This document shows positions 26,371-37,911 of a stretch of DNA of 47,396 bases, piece after piece. This DNA comes from an uncultured Dorea sp. GTDB taxonomy: Bacteria; Bacillota; Clostridia; Lachnospirales; Lachnospiraceae. A program made the position numbers and the translations under genes. Position 1 is the stretch's first letter; every line of letters begins with the position of its first letter. The notes beneath the pieces were generated by a model. That model had not been told where the DNA came from and did no database searches. It worked only from the letters and a program-made list of their open reading frames with translations. The DNA lies in the NCBI GenBank assembly GCA_949916155.1, contig CATLEM010000005.1, positions 1 through 47,396 on the forward strand, written 5' to 3'.

Positions 26371-26698
26371 AGTTCACACCCCCTATCATCATGCCTACCG
26401 CACTTGCGTAAGTGTTCCACTCTTCAATCATCCTGTCGAGATACTTCCGTCCATTCGGCGTGATCTGATAGTATTTGCGGAGCTTGCCGTTTACCTCTTT
26501 GTCATATCCTTTCAGATACCCGCCCTTGACCAGACTATGGAGCAGCGGATAGAGCGTTCCTACCTTTAGCTCAAATACATTGTTAGAACGTTTGGATAAT
26601 GTATCGATCATCTCATATCCATACATATCCTTTTCTGACAAAAGCTTTAAAATCAGCATAGCCGTATTGCCCGAAACCGGATTCTTGCTTACCGTCAT
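26360..26698 (-). CDS. PadR-family transcriptional regulator
   Basis: The ATG at 26698 follows a near-perfect AAGGAGGTGA and gives 112 residues; the longer frame to 26752 has no such site. The PadR winged helix is clear: TAMLILKLLSEKDMYGYEMI, FELKVGTLYPLLHSLVKGGY, KYYQITPNGRKYLD. The short C-terminal helix for dimerisation is typical of the small PadR-s2 subgroup. It is translationally coupled to the downstream HAAS membrane protein. A long inverted repeat covers its promoter and probably is its operator. Confidence 0.92.
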   Translation of the reverse strand: MTVSKNPVSGNTAMLILKLLSEKDMYGYEMIDTLSKRSNNVFELKVGTLYPLLHSLVKGGYLKGYDKEVNGKLRKYYQITPNGRKYLDRMIEEWNTYASAVGMMIGGVNFES

Positions 26699-26753
26699 TT
26701 TGTTCACCTCCTTGTGATTTGATTCAATTTTATGTTTTATCTTGTTCACCAAT

Positions 26754-26805
26754 ATATATCGGCTATCGTTATAATTATATTACATCGACAGCCGATATAT
26801 GTCAA
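26754..26805 (-). promoter_or_regulatory. padR promoter with 15-bp inverted-repeat operator
   Basis: Arms ATATATCGGCTATCG (26754-26768) and CGACAGCCGATATAT (26786-26800) are complementary at 14 of 15 positions with a 17-base spacer. On the minus strand a perfect -35 TTGACA (26805-26800) overlaps the outer end of one arm, and a -10 TAATAT (26782-26777) lies in the spacer, 17 bases away. A repressor on both arms would cover the whole promoter, which fits PadR autorepression. Confidence 0.7.
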
Positions 26806-26830
26806 TACCTTTTTTCATCTTAACTAAATA

Positions 26831-26871
26831 CACCGGATATCTTGCTGCAATTTGCAGCAAGATATCCGGTG
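26831..26871 (-). terminator. Perfect 20-bp inverted repeat, probable V-ATPase operon terminator
   Basis: CACCGGATATCTTGCTGCAA (26831-26850) and its exact complement (26852-26871) flank a single base. It begins 34 bases past the stop of the last V-ATPase gene. On the minus strand it is followed by TATTTAG, a short U-rich run. The stem is unusually long and perfect for a terminator. Confidence 0.6.
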
Positions 26872-26904
26872 CATAAAGTCTCTGTTCTAAGAAATATGAT
26901 TTTA

Positions 26905-27564
26905 TTACTGTCTTTCGCTGTAATGATGCGCTTCCTCAAGCATCATATCTTTTACTTTCATCAGGCGAATCTGTGAACTTCTCTCATTCTCGTCCAGTTT
27001 CATCGTGATATATTTGATTGTCTCCTGTGCCTCCGGAATTGTCACGTGCTCCAATGCATTTACACGGCGTCTCGTCTTTTCAATCTCAGCCGCCATGAGC
27101 TGGCACGCTTTTTCCGTCTCCGCAAGTCTTAACATATCCGGCAGGATATCTGCCAATGATTTTACAGCACCGTCAAGGTCACTGGATGTAAATGCAAAAC
27201 CATAAGAGTATATATCATTTGCATCCGCAGTCCTTGTTGTAGTATTAAAAACTGGAATATTAACACTCATGACATTCTTTTTTCCTACTTCAAGATTAAC
27301 CTCCTGTTTCGGCGCCATCAATGCCGTATTCAGTGTAGCTTCATCCATTCCGGCTTTCGCTATTACAAAGTTCTTGTTTGCAGAGAGGATCCCGGCTTCT
27401 ACCTTTTGGCGCAGCGCCATATTCTCCTTGACCAGTTCAAGGAACTGACGCATCAGCTCATCACGCTTATCCTTGAGGAGCTTATGTCCTCTTCTGGCCG
27501 TAACAAGCTTTTTCTTCGTCTTGGTAAGCTCCATACGGGTAGGAGTAATCTGCTTAGATGCCAT
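26905..27564 (-). CDS. ntpD: V-type ATP synthase subunit D
   Basis: This is the central rotor-stalk subunit of the V1 sector. The 219 residues form a long antiparallel coiled coil. The N-terminus ITPTRMELTKTKKKLVTARR with KLLKDKRDELMRQF is the diagnostic subunit D motif, and the C-terminal helix includes RRRVNALEHVTIPEAQETI. It lies 15 bases after subunit B and is the last gene of the operon, followed by a strong hairpin. Confidence 0.94.
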   Translation of the reverse strand: MASKQITPTRMELTKTKKKLVTARRGHKLLKDKRDELMRQFLELVKENMALRQKVEAGILSANKNFVIAKAGMDEATLNTALMAPKQEVNLEVGKKNVMSVNIPVFNTTTRTADANDIYSYGFAFTSSDLDGAVKSLADILPDMLRLAETEKACQLMAAEIEKTRRRVNALEHVTIPEAQETIKYITMKLDENERSSQIRLMKVKDMMLEEAHHYSERQ

Positions 27565-27579
27565 CCCTTAACCTCCTTC

Positions 27580-28953
27580 TTACTGCTTTCCGTAGTACTC
27601 GTCTAAGAACTTGTCATCGATACGTTTAAGCTCTGCTCTCGGCAGCATGGATAAAAGCTTCCAGCCGATCGTCAGCGTTTCCTCGATGGAACGGTCATTA
27701 TTATAACCCTGAGATACGTATTCCTTTTCAAAAGCTTCTGCAAACTCCGCGTACTTAAGATCAATCTCTGTCAGCGCTGCCTCGCCAAGGATGGTCATCA
27801 GCTCTTTCGCATCTTTACCACGGGAATATGCAGCGAACAACTGGTTCATCGTATTGGCATGATCTGCCCTTGTCTTGCCCTCGCCGATACCTTTATCTTT
27901 CAGACGGGAAAGGGAAGGCAGTACATCGATCGGCGGCTGTAAGCCCTTGCGGTACAGCTCACGGCTTAAGATTACCTGTCCCTCGGTGATATATCCGGTA
28001 AGGTCCGGGATCGGATGGGTCTTATCATCCTCCGGCATGGTCAGGATCGGAATCATCGTAATACTTCCGTTCTTACCTCTCTGACGTCCGGCTCTTTCGT
28101 ACATCGTAGCAAGGTCCGTGTACATATATCCCGGATAACCGCGGCGTCCCGGAACTTCTTTCTTCGCTGCGGAAATCTCACGGAGTGCATCCGCATAGTT
28201 CGTGATATCGGTAAGGATTACCAGGACATGCATATCTTTCTCAAACGCAAGATACTCTGCCGCGGTAAGCGCCATACGCGGTGTGGAGATACGCTCTACA
28301 GCCGGGTCATTTGCCAGGTTGATGAACAGTACCGTCCTGTCGATAGCTCCTGTCTCCTTAAAGGACTCGATAAAGTAATTGGACTCCTCGAAAGTAATAC
28401 CCATGGCAGCAAATACAACGGCGAAGTTCTCATCCGTTCCCCGCACCTTCGCCTGTCTCGCAATCTGCGCTGCAAGCTGTGAGTGAGGCAGACCGGAACA
28501 GGAGAAGATTGGCAGTTTCTGCCCGCGGACCAGCGTATTCAGCCCGTCAATGGCAGATACTCCTGTCTGGATAAACTCCTCAGGATAAACCCTTGCCGCC
28601 GGGTTCATCGGCAGACCGTTAATATCTCTTCTCTCCTCCGGCAGGATCTCCGGTCCGTCATCGATCGGGCGTCCAAGTCCGTCAAAAACTCGTCCCAACA
28701 TATCGCCAGATACGCCAAGCTCCATGCTCCGTCCCAGGAAACGTACTTTGCTGTTGCTTAAGTTGATCCCGGCAGCATTTTCATATAACTGCACAATCAC
28801 ATCACTGCCGTCTACTTCAAGAACCTTGCAACGACGTCTCTCGCCGTTTGCAAGCTCGATCTCTCCAAGTTCATCAAATGCGACGCCTTCTACACCTTTT
28901 ACCATCATCAGCGGTCCGGCAACTTCCTGTATGGTTCTGTATTCTTTTGGCAT
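27580..28953 (-). CDS. ntpB: V-type ATP synthase subunit B
   Basis: This non-catalytic nucleotide-binding-fold subunit of the V1 hexamer has 457 residues, beginning [20 protein letters not shown]. The P-loop is degenerate as expected ([20 protein letters not shown]), and conserved blocks include [37 protein letters not shown] and [15 protein letters not shown]. Its ATG overlaps the subunit A stop by one base (TAATG), so the A and B chains are translationally coupled. Confidence 0.96.
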   Translation of the reverse strand: MPKEYRTIQEVAGPLMMVKGVEGVAFDELGEIELANGERRRCKVLEVDGSDVIVQLYENAAGINLSNSKVRFLGRSMELGVSGDMLGRVFDGLGRPIDDGPEILPEERRDINGLPMNPAARVYPEEFIQTGVSAIDGLNTLVRGQKLPIFSCSGLPHSQLAAQIARQAKVRGTDENFAVVFAAMGITFEESNYFIESFKETGAIDRTVLFINLANDPAVERISTPRMALTAAEYLAFEKDMHVLVILTDITNYADALREISAAKKEVPGRRGYPGYMYTDLATMYERAGRQRGKNGSITMIPILTMPEDDKTHPIPDLTGYITEGQVILSRELYRKGLQPPIDVLPSLSRLKDKGIGEGKTRADHANTMNQLFAAYSRGKDAKELMTILGEAALTEIDLKYAEFAEAFEKEYVSQGYNNDRSIEETLTIGWKLLSMLPRAELKRIDDKFLDEYYGKQ

Positions 28954-30722
28954 TAGAAGTCCTCCTTCCCGAATGTATCGGCAATCTCTGCGCCTAATTC
29001 ATTCATGATCTTTTCATATTCTTCCTCAATATTCTCGGTGGTCGTATATTTGTAACGTCCGATCCTCTCTCTAACATTCATCACAAGCAGTTCCTTCATG
29101 GACGCGCCTTTATTCAGCGCTTCTGTAGCCTGCTCGTAGAACGCAAGAACCAGCTTCATCATCAGATACTGCTTTCTCAGCGGTGTGTAGGTATCTACTT
29201 CGTGGAAAGAGTTCTGGTGCAGGAAGTCCTCACGGATCGATCTCGCCGCTTCCATCTTCAGGCGGTCTCCCGGCGACAAAGCATCCATACCTACCATCTG
29301 TACGATCTCTTCCAGAGCTGCCTCTTCTGTCAGAAGACTCATCATCTTCTGGCGGTCTTCCATCCAGTCCTCTGCAACTGTGCTGTTGAACCAGTCGTGC
29401 ATATTGTCAAGATACAGAGAGTAACTTGTCAGCCAGTTAATAGCCGGGAAATGTCTCTTATATGCAAGAGCTGCATCCAGTCCCCAGAATACCTTAACGA
29501 TACGAAGTGTCGCCTGAGATACCGGCTCGGAAGTATCACCGCCCGGAGGGGATACGGCGCCGATAACAGAAAGCGCTCCTTCTCTTGCATCTTTACCGAG
29601 CGAAATCACACGTCCTGCTCTCTCGTAGAACTCCGCAAGACGTGAACCAAGGTAAGCCGGATACCCCTCCTCACCTGGCATCTCCTCAAGACGCCCTGAC
29701 ATCTCACGCAGCGCCTCTGCCCAGCGGGATGTAGAGTCAGCCATCAACGCAACCGAATATCCCATATCACGGAAATACTCCGCAATCGTAATACCTGTAT
29801 AAATAGATGCCTCACGTGCCGCGAAAGGCATATCTGACGTGTTAGCGATCAGAACTGTTCTTTCCATAAGGGAACGCCCTGTCTTCGGGTCTTTCAGTTC
29901 CGGGAACTCGTTAAGAACGTCTGTCATCTCATTGCCGCGCTCACCGCATCCGATATATACCACAATATCAGCCTCTGCCCATTTCGCAAGCTGATGCTGG
30001 ATAACTGTCTTGCCACTTCCGAACGGCCCCGGAACGGCTGCTACACCACCCTTCGCGATCGGGAAGAACGTATCAACGACACGCTGTCCTGTAACAAGCG
30101 GCGCATCAAGCGGCAGCTTCTTTACGTAAGGCCTTCCCTTTCGAACCGGCCACTTCTGCATCATCGTGATCTCTTTGTCGCCATCCTTTGTCGCAACTAC
30201 CGCCACAGTCTCCTCAACAGTAAATTCACCGGATTTAATCTCTTTTACCGTACCCTCTACTCCGTAAGGCACCATGATCTTCTGTGTGACAACGGCTGTC
30301 TCCTGAACGGTACCGAGCACATCGCCTGCCTCTACCTCATCGCCGTTCTTTGCTACCGGGACAAATTCCCATTTCTTATCTCTTTTCAGGGAAGCAACTT
30401 CCACACCTCTCTGTAAGTTGTTTCCGGAAATCTTCATAATATCATCAAGCGGACGCTGGATACCATCATAAATGCTTGTGATAAGGCCAGGCCCCAGTTC
30501 AACGGACATCGGAGCACCTGTAGATTCTACCGGCTCGCCAGGTCCAAGGCCCGATGTCTCCTCATATACCTGAATGGATGCCTCATCACCGTGCATCTCG
30601 ATAATCTCTCCGATCAGACGCTGCTTGCTGACACGCACAACGTCGGACATATTGGCATCGCGCATACCAGATGCGATAACCAATGGTCCCGCCACTTTTT
30701 TAATCGTACCTGTACTATTCAT
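28953..30722 (-). CDS. ntpA: V-type ATP synthase catalytic subunit A
   Basis: This is the catalytic subunit of the V1 hexamer, 589 residues. The Walker A loop GPFGSGKTV lies at 232-240 and the catalytic glutamate region [13 protein letters not shown] follows. Walker B is within [20 protein letters not shown]. The long non-homologous insertion typical of V/A-type A subunits (about residues 110-195) is present. AGGAGG precedes the start, which is 18 bases after subunit F. No inteins or frameshifts are seen. Confidence 0.97.
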   Translation of the reverse strand: MNSTGTIKKVAGPLVIASGMRDANMSDVVRVSKQRLIGEIIEMHGDEASIQVYEETSGLGPGEPVESTGAPMSVELGPGLITSIYDGIQRPLDDIMKISGNNLQRGVEVASLKRDKKWEFVPVAKNGDEVEAGDVLGTVQETAVVTQKIMVPYGVEGTVKEIKSGEFTVEETVAVVATKDGDKEITMMQKWPVRKGRPYVKKLPLDAPLVTGQRVVDTFFPIAKGGVAAVPGPFGSGKTVIQHQLAKWAEADIVVYIGCGERGNEMTDVLNEFPELKDPKTGRSLMERTVLIANTSDMPFAAREASIYTGITIAEYFRDMGYSVALMADSTSRWAEALREMSGRLEEMPGEEGYPAYLGSRLAEFYERAGRVISLGKDAREGALSVIGAVSPPGGDTSEPVSQATLRIVKVFWGLDAALAYKRHFPAINWLTSYSLYLDNMHDWFNSTVAEDWMEDRQKMMSLLTEEAALEEIVQMVGMDALSPGDRLKMEAARSIREDFLHQNSFHEVDTYTPLRKQYLMMKLVLAFYEQATEALNKGASMKELLVMNVRERIGRYKYTTTENIEEEYEKIMNELGAEIADTFGKEDF

Positions 30723-30740
30723 TTGAGCGAATCAACCTCC

Positions 30741-31061
30741 TTATTGGTTACTGAACAAGATATCGGAACCGACCGCAGTCTCAACGGATTTCTTCACTCC
30801 CTTAATACCTGCTCCGGTATTGCCTGAAATACCCGGAATTTGAATGATCGCCGGTGTAAGCTGCTCCTGATATCTTGAAATCTCATGTTTAAGCTCTGCT
30901 GCCCAGGCTTCTGTAATATAGATCACTCCATATCCACCGCCTGCAAGCTTTACGAGCGTCTCTGTAGCTTCTTCACGGGTATTTACCGGGAACGTATCAA
31001 GACCCAGCGTAGCGAACCCGTAGATACTGTCATAATCGCCCAATACTGCAATCTTATACAT
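30741..31061 (-). CDS. ntpF: V-type ATP synthase subunit F
   Basis: This 106-residue rotor-stalk subunit begins MYKIAVLGDYDSIYGFATLG. The Rossmann-like fold with the block GYGVIYITEAWAAELK is typical of subunit F (called NtpG in Enterococcus). It overlaps the end of subunit C by 8 bases and is read in the same transcript. Confidence 0.9.
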   Translation of the reverse strand: MYKIAVLGDYDSIYGFATLGLDTFPVNTREEATETLVKLAGGGYGVIYITEAWAAELKHEISRYQEQLTPAIIQIPGISGNTGAGIKGVKKSVETAVGSDILFSNQ

Positions 31062-32022
31062 ACATCTCCCTTACCCTTTCCCGGATGGAATCATCCGGCA
31101 GTTCATTCAGCTTACCGGAAAGTATGATTCTTACCGTCTTTATTTCATTCTGTCTGGCAATTACATAGGCAATCACAGGTCCTATGGTAAATGCATTATA
31201 TTTTTGCGGACTGATGGTCTGGATAATACGGTTGTCGCACCACCGCTCAAATGCTGAAGGTGATGTGCGGAGCGCTTCTGCTCCTTCCGCGTAAGCAGTG
31301 CCCTGCAGATACTCGCTGATGGCATCCGCCCCGGTAAGGGCTGCCTTTGCAAGCTGGTCCGCACTCACACTCGAACATTCCGCCATTGCCCGCTTCATAA
31401 ATTCAATTGATTTTGCGGTTTTCTGTGATCTGACAGCGATCTTGATATCTGCCACAGCAACTGTGGATTCGGCATAATCCCGGATAATACCTACATCCGA
31501 TGCCCTACCCGCCCGGTAAATAGCATCAAGTGCCGCCCTGTCGATAATCACATCGCACAACTGACCGTCCTTTGTATGAAGAAGTGTCTCAAACGCCTCC
31601 TGCGCCGCGTGCTGCATATGGTCCGGAAGCTTCCCGAAATCACGCTCTTTTACAATCTCGAGCATGGCACTTCCCGGAATAGACACATCTTCATAATAAA
31701 TATGCCTGTTCTTCTCCTCCGTGCACACTTCCTTGACCGCAGCCTTGAGGTTATGATAAAGCTTTGGGTAGGAAAGAACGTCAAAGTTCTTCATATCTAT
31801 CGAAAGCTCTTTCACAACCTCCCAGATCTTTTCTTCTTCTCTGGTCAGTATTGCCTCTGCATTACCTGATGTCTCAGTGTCTCCCCATCCCTTTTCCTCC
31901 AGAAACTGCAGGCACTGGTCATAGCCCTGGCATGCGATAAGCTGGTCGATAGTGCTGTTGGAAAACAGTGAAACTTCCAAAGCCCGTATGCGTGCAACCG
32001 CGTAAGTATACTGTTCACTCAT
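31054..32022 (-). CDS. ntpC: V-type ATP synthase subunit C
   Basis: This is the socket that connects the rotating V1 stalk to the membrane ring. The frame extends to a GTG at 32043, but the ATG at 32022 has AGGAGGAG 5 bases upstream and gives MSEQYTYAVARIRALEVSLF, the family N-terminus (322 residues). It is all-helical with conserved blocks DVGIIRDYAESTVAVADIKI and IGPVIAYVIARQNEIKTVRI near the end. Confidence 0.93.
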   Translation of the reverse strand: MSEQYTYAVARIRALEVSLFSNSTIDQLIACQGYDQCLQFLEEKGWGDTETSGNAEAILTREEEKIWEVVKELSIDMKNFDVLSYPKLYHNLKAAVKEVCTEEKNRHIYYEDVSIPGSAMLEIVKERDFGKLPDHMQHAAQEAFETLLHTKDGQLCDVIIDRAALDAIYRAGRASDVGIIRDYAESTVAVADIKIAVRSQKTAKSIEFMKRAMAECSSVSADQLAKAALTGADAISEYLQGTAYAEGAEALRTSPSAFERWCDNRIIQTISPQKYNAFTIGPVIAYVIARQNEIKTVRIILSGKLNELPDDSIRERVREMYV

Positions 32023-32042
32023 GTAACTCCTCCTACTTTGCA

Positions 32043-32636
32043 CTACGAAAATAATATACGATGAACTTTGTCAGATAACTCATCTTTTTTTGCGTCAAAC
32101 ATTGCCCTCAATGTGCAGTTTTCTTCAATACCGCCATAGGCAAGAATGAAGCCGTTTTCAATATTTCTGCCCTCTTTGGATATCGTAAGGCTCCCGCCCT
32201 TTTTCTTTGCAGTTTCTGCAATCTTAGCCGCAAAGCCGTCCGGCAGCTTTGCAAGGTCTGCAGGTGAAAAGAATATCTCACCCTCCTGCGGCTCAGCATA
32301 CTTGTCAAGCATCTTAAGAAGCATATTGAAATACTCATTCTTTCCCATACTTTCCACTGAACTGTATGCCTTATCTAAGATCCCGGCGATCATCTCCTGC
32401 TTCGCAGAAAGAATCCTCGTCCTCCTTTGCAGGTCATTAGACGATGCCACACGCTCCTTATAGCTGGCAACCGCTCTCTCTGACTTACGGGAATAGCTGC
32501 TCTTACACTTTTGCGCTTCTGCCTCTGCCTCTGCAAGAATCCGGTCAGCCTCGTCCCGTGCTGATCTGATCTTCTCTTCAGCCGCGGCTCTGGCCTCATC
32601 CAATATCTGGCTTTTCATCTTTTCTAATCCAGTCAT
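32043..32636 (-). CDS. ntpE: V-type ATP synthase subunit E
   Basis: This peripheral-stalk subunit has 197 residues. The first half is a charged Ala/Glu/Arg-rich coiled coil (LDEARAAAEEKIRSARDEAD), and the second half is the globular domain that caps the V1 head (ENGFILAYGGIEENCTLRAM). It pairs with the small H/G-like subunit at the head of the operon. The gene is preceded by a 67-base gap after subunit K without an obvious terminator. Confidence 0.92.
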   Translation of the reverse strand: MTGLEKMKSQILDEARAAAEEKIRSARDEADRILAEAEAEAQKCKSSYSRKSERAVASYKERVASSNDLQRRTRILSAKQEMIAGILDKAYSSVESMGKNEYFNMLLKMLDKYAEPQEGEIFFSPADLAKLPDGFAAKIAETAKKKGGSLTISKEGRNIENGFILAYGGIEENCTLRAMFDAKKDELSDKVHRILFS

Positions 32637-32703
32637 GGTCTTGCACTCCTTATATTAATCTTGGTAAGGTTCTGTCAAACCTGTATTTTCACTCTGCCCA
32701 CAA

Positions 32704-35207
<2,504 letters not shown>

Positions 35208-35232
35208 AGCCGTATCCCTCCTTTTCCTTATT

Positions 35233-35541
35233 TTAAATTAATTCTGCAATCACAGAAGCTATCGCCTCATCTTCCTTTGCTTTTGCAGCCGCTTTCAGAG
35301 ACTCAATCTCTGTATCCACTTTAGCCATAGCTTCAGAAATATCTTTCTCTCCGATCTCTCTGGCTGCTTTCATATCGGCATCTGCTTTTGCTTTTGCATC
35401 TTTTTCAGCCTGCTGTCTTAACTCTCCTGCACTCTCAGCAGCTTTTTCAAGGATTCCGGCACTTTCAGCGGCCGCGTCTTTTATCATATGCTCAGCCTCT
35501 TTTTCCGTTTCCTTGATGGTCTTAATGGTCTCTTCTACCAT
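35233..35541 (-). CDS. V-type ATPase peripheral-stalk subunit (G/H-like coiled coil)
   Basis: This 102-residue protein is almost entirely Ala/Glu/Lys heptad sequence (ETIKTIKETEKEAEHMIKDA at the start). It matches the short G/H-type subunit that heads bacterial V/A-ATPase operons and pairs with subunit E. There is no signal peptide or membrane segment. As first gene it marks the operon start; the 150 bases upstream are very AT-rich with several TATAAT-like hexamers, the best at about 35590-35600, but no single promoter stands out. Confidence 0.82.
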   Translation of the reverse strand: MVEETIKTIKETEKEAEHMIKDAAAESAGILEKAAESAGELRQQAEKDAKAKADADMKAAREIGEKDISEAMAKVDTEIESLKAAAKAKEDEAIASVIAELI

Positions 35542-35698
35542 CGGCTCACCACCCCTCTCTTTCGCCTAAAACCTTTCCTGCATTTTTGATTATAATATTA
35601 TTTCGTCTGAAAGTCTACCAATTTATAGTAATTTTACACTTTTGAGCAATCATATACTTTTAAAATATACAATTTATCTAAAATATATTCCGTAGAAC

Positions 35699-36190
35699 TC
35701 ACCAATTAAGCCGGTGCAGATTCCCTTCCCGCTCCATATCTGCGAATCCGTTCTGCCGAAGCGCCTCATAGAGAACTATTGCCGCAGAATTTCCGAGATT
35801 CAAAGAACGTATCTCTCCTGCCATAGGAATACGAATACATCTATCTTTGTGTTCTACCAGTATCTCTTCCGGGATTCCCGCGCTTTCTTTTCCAAACATG
35901 ATATAACAGTCCGGTCCATAGGAAACCTCTGTGTAGACCTTCTTCGCCTTCGTCGTAGCCATATAAAGCTCTGCTCCGGGATTTTTCAAAAGAAAATCTG
36001 CATAGTCAATATATGTGGCAACATCGAGCTGATGCCAGTAATCCAGTCCGGCCCGCTTTAAGCTCTTCTCGTCAAGCCTAAAACCCAAAGGCCCAATCAG
36101 ATGGAGCCGCGCGCCCGCAGCCACACAGGTACGTCCGATATTCCCTGTATTCGCCGGTATCTCCGGTTCCAGGAGTACGATATTGATCAT
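35699..36190 (-). CDS. trmL: tRNA (cytidine/uridine-34-2'-O)-methyltransferase, SPOUT family
   Basis: It 2'-O-methylates the wobble base of leucine tRNAs using S-adenosylmethionine. The 163 residues begin MINIVLLEPEIPANTGNIGR, which is the TrmL/YibK signature, and the knot region reads GKESAGIPEEILVEH, then IPMAGEIRSLNLGNSAAIVL. Length is that of the minimal SPOUT enzyme. GAGGAGG precedes the start. It is the last gene of the VanW-to-trmL run; the next 157 bases hold no gene. Confidence 0.94.
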   Translation of the reverse strand: MINIVLLEPEIPANTGNIGRTCVAAGARLHLIGPLGFRLDEKSLKRAGLDYWHQLDVATYIDYADFLLKNPGAELYMATTKAKKVYTEVSYGPDCYIMFGKESAGIPEEILVEHKDRCIRIPMAGEIRSLNLGNSAAIVLYEALRQNGFADMEREGNLHRLNW

Positions 36191-36241
36191 CTTTGTATCC
36201 TCCTCATATAATATCTTATCATGCCAGTATCAAAAAGGTAT

Positions 36242-37420
36242 TTATGATATGCCTCCGTTCCTCAGCCGGTCAAGGAACCGCCCAAGCCTTCCAAGCGCTT
36301 CCTTCAGATCTTCCATGGAATAAGCGTAAGAGATTCTTAAGAATCCTTCCCCGCACTGTCCAAACGCCGTGCCCGGCACTACCGCAACCTTCTCTTCCCT
36401 GAGAAAACGTGACGCGAATTCCTCCGACGTCATACCAAATTCTTCTATACTCGGGAACATGTAAAAGGCCCCGAAAGGCTCAAAACATTCAAGTCGCATC
36501 CTCTTGAACTCATGGAGAAGAAATCTTCTGCGCTGGTTGTAAGCAGTGCGCATCCTGTGCACGTCTTCCTCACAATGCCTTAACCCTTCCACAGCCGCAT
36601 ACTGACTGTTGGTAGGAGCGCACATGATCGCGTACTGATGGATCTTCAGCATCTGCTCCGCAATCAGTTCCGGCCCGCAGATGTAACCAAGACGCCATCC
36701 CGTCATGGCAAATCCTTTGGAAAACCCGTTGATGACCAGCGTCCGTTCCTTCATCCCCGGAAGGGATGCGATAGATACGTGTTCATATTTATAAGTCAGC
36801 TCCGAATATATCTCGTCTGACAATACGTACAGATCATGTTTTTTAACCACCTCAGCAATAGGCTCAAGATCCTCCCTGGTGAGTATGGCACCGGTCGGAT
36901 TATTCGGGAACGGGAGCACAAGAATCTTCGACCTCGGCGTGATCGCCGCCTCAAGCTCCTCAGCAGTCAGCTTGAATTCATTCTTCTGATTAAGCGGGAT
37001 CACCACCGGAACCCCGTCCGCCAGCACTGCACAGGGAAGGTATGACACATAGCTGGGCTGTGGAATCAGCACCTCATCCCCTGCATCAAGCATAGCCCTG
37101 AATGCAAGATCTATCCCTTCGCTCCCGCCTACCGTCACGATGATCTCCTCATCCGGATCATAGCTTACCCTGATCTTTCTCTCCAGATACCTGCTGATCT
37201 CTGTCTTTAATTCCTTAAGTCCTGCATTGGACGTATAAAATGTACGCCCCTGCTCCAGTGTATAGATACCTTCCTCTCGGATCCGCCATGGAGTGTCAAA
37301 ATCAGGCTCGCCCACTCCCAGCGAGATAGCATCCGGCATCTCATTCACTATTTCAAAAAATTTCCGGATACCGGAAGGCTCTATACTCACTGCTTTCTTC
37401 GATAATGGATTCCTCATCAC
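36242..37420 (-). CDS. PLP-dependent aminotransferase, class I/II
   Basis: The 392 residues have the fold-type I pattern: SLGVGEPDFDTPWRIREEGI near residue 33, PFPNNPTGAILTREDLEPI near 168, and VLSDEIYSELTYKYEH. The PLP lysine is in INGFSKGFAMTGWRLGYICG at about residue 236. This is the AspC/PatA-like subgroup (aspartate or aromatic amino acids); the exact amino acid is not determined. Its ATG overlaps the stop of the upstream Lrp regulator as ATGA, so the two are coupled and the regulator probably responds to an amino acid in the same pathway. Confidence 0.92.
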   Translation of the reverse strand: MMRNPLSKKAVSIEPSGIRKFFEIVNEMPDAISLGVGEPDFDTPWRIREEGIYTLEQGRTFYTSNAGLKELKTEISRYLERKIRVSYDPDEEIIVTVGGSEGIDLAFRAMLDAGDEVLIPQPSYVSYLPCAVLADGVPVVIPLNQKNEFKLTAEELEAAITPRSKILVLPFPNNPTGAILTREDLEPIAEVVKKHDLYVLSDEIYSELTYKYEHVSIASLPGMKERTLVINGFSKGFAMTGWRLGYICGPELIAEQMLKIHQYAIMCAPTNSQYAAVEGLRHCEEDVHRMRTAYNQRRRFLLHEFKRMRLECFEPFGAFYMFPSIEEFGMTSEEFASRFLREEKVAVVPGTAFGQCGEGFLRISYAYSMEDLKEALGRLGRFLDRLRNGGIS

Positions 37421-37908
37421 GGTGTCACCAGCATCCTTTCTGCTTTATTTTTCCGGAACATATTCGTCCCATGATCTTTGTATTTTTTCAGGATAAAATA
37501 AGTCGAGGTACTGGTCACCTCTTCCATGGATGACAGTTTCTCCGACACAAATCTCGATATCTCAAGAAGGGTTTTTCCTTCAAGAGTCACCAGCAGATCA
37601 TATCCGCCGGAAATGAGATACACCGCCTCCACTTCCGGATAATGGCAGATCCTCTCCGCCGTCTTGTCAAACCCCCGGTCTCTCTGAGGTGTTACCCGCA
37701 CTTCGATCAGCGCAGTCACGAACTCCTCGCCGGCTCTTTCCCAGTTGATCAGCGTATGATATCCGCATATCACCTTCTCCTTTTCCATAGCCGACATCTC
37801 ATTCGCTACAGTCACCTCGTCTGTTCCCATTAAAACAGCCAGCTCACTTAAATCTACTCTGCTGTTTTTTTCCAGATAGAGCAGAATCTGTTTTCTTAGT
37901 TCATTCAT
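37417..37908 (-). CDS. Lrp/AsnC-family transcriptional regulator
   Basis: The protein has 163 residues. The N-terminal helix-turn-helix (RKQILLYLEKNSRVDLSELA, VLMGTDEVTVANEMSAMEKE) is followed by the AsnC ligand-binding domain (VTALIEVRVTPQRDRGFDKT, AVYLISGGYDLLVTLEGKTL). The C-terminus is about 10 residues longer than usual. It overlaps the downstream aminotransferase gene by 4 bases, a conserved pairing in clostridia. The amino-acid effector is unknown. Confidence 0.92.
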   Translation of the reverse strand: MNELRKQILLYLEKNSRVDLSELAVLMGTDEVTVANEMSAMEKEKVICGYHTLINWERAGEEFVTALIEVRVTPQRDRGFDKTAERICHYPEVEAVYLISGGYDLLVTLEGKTLLEISRFVSEKLSSMEEVTSTSTYFILKKYKDHGTNMFRKNKAERMLVTP

Positions 37909-37911
37909 CTT

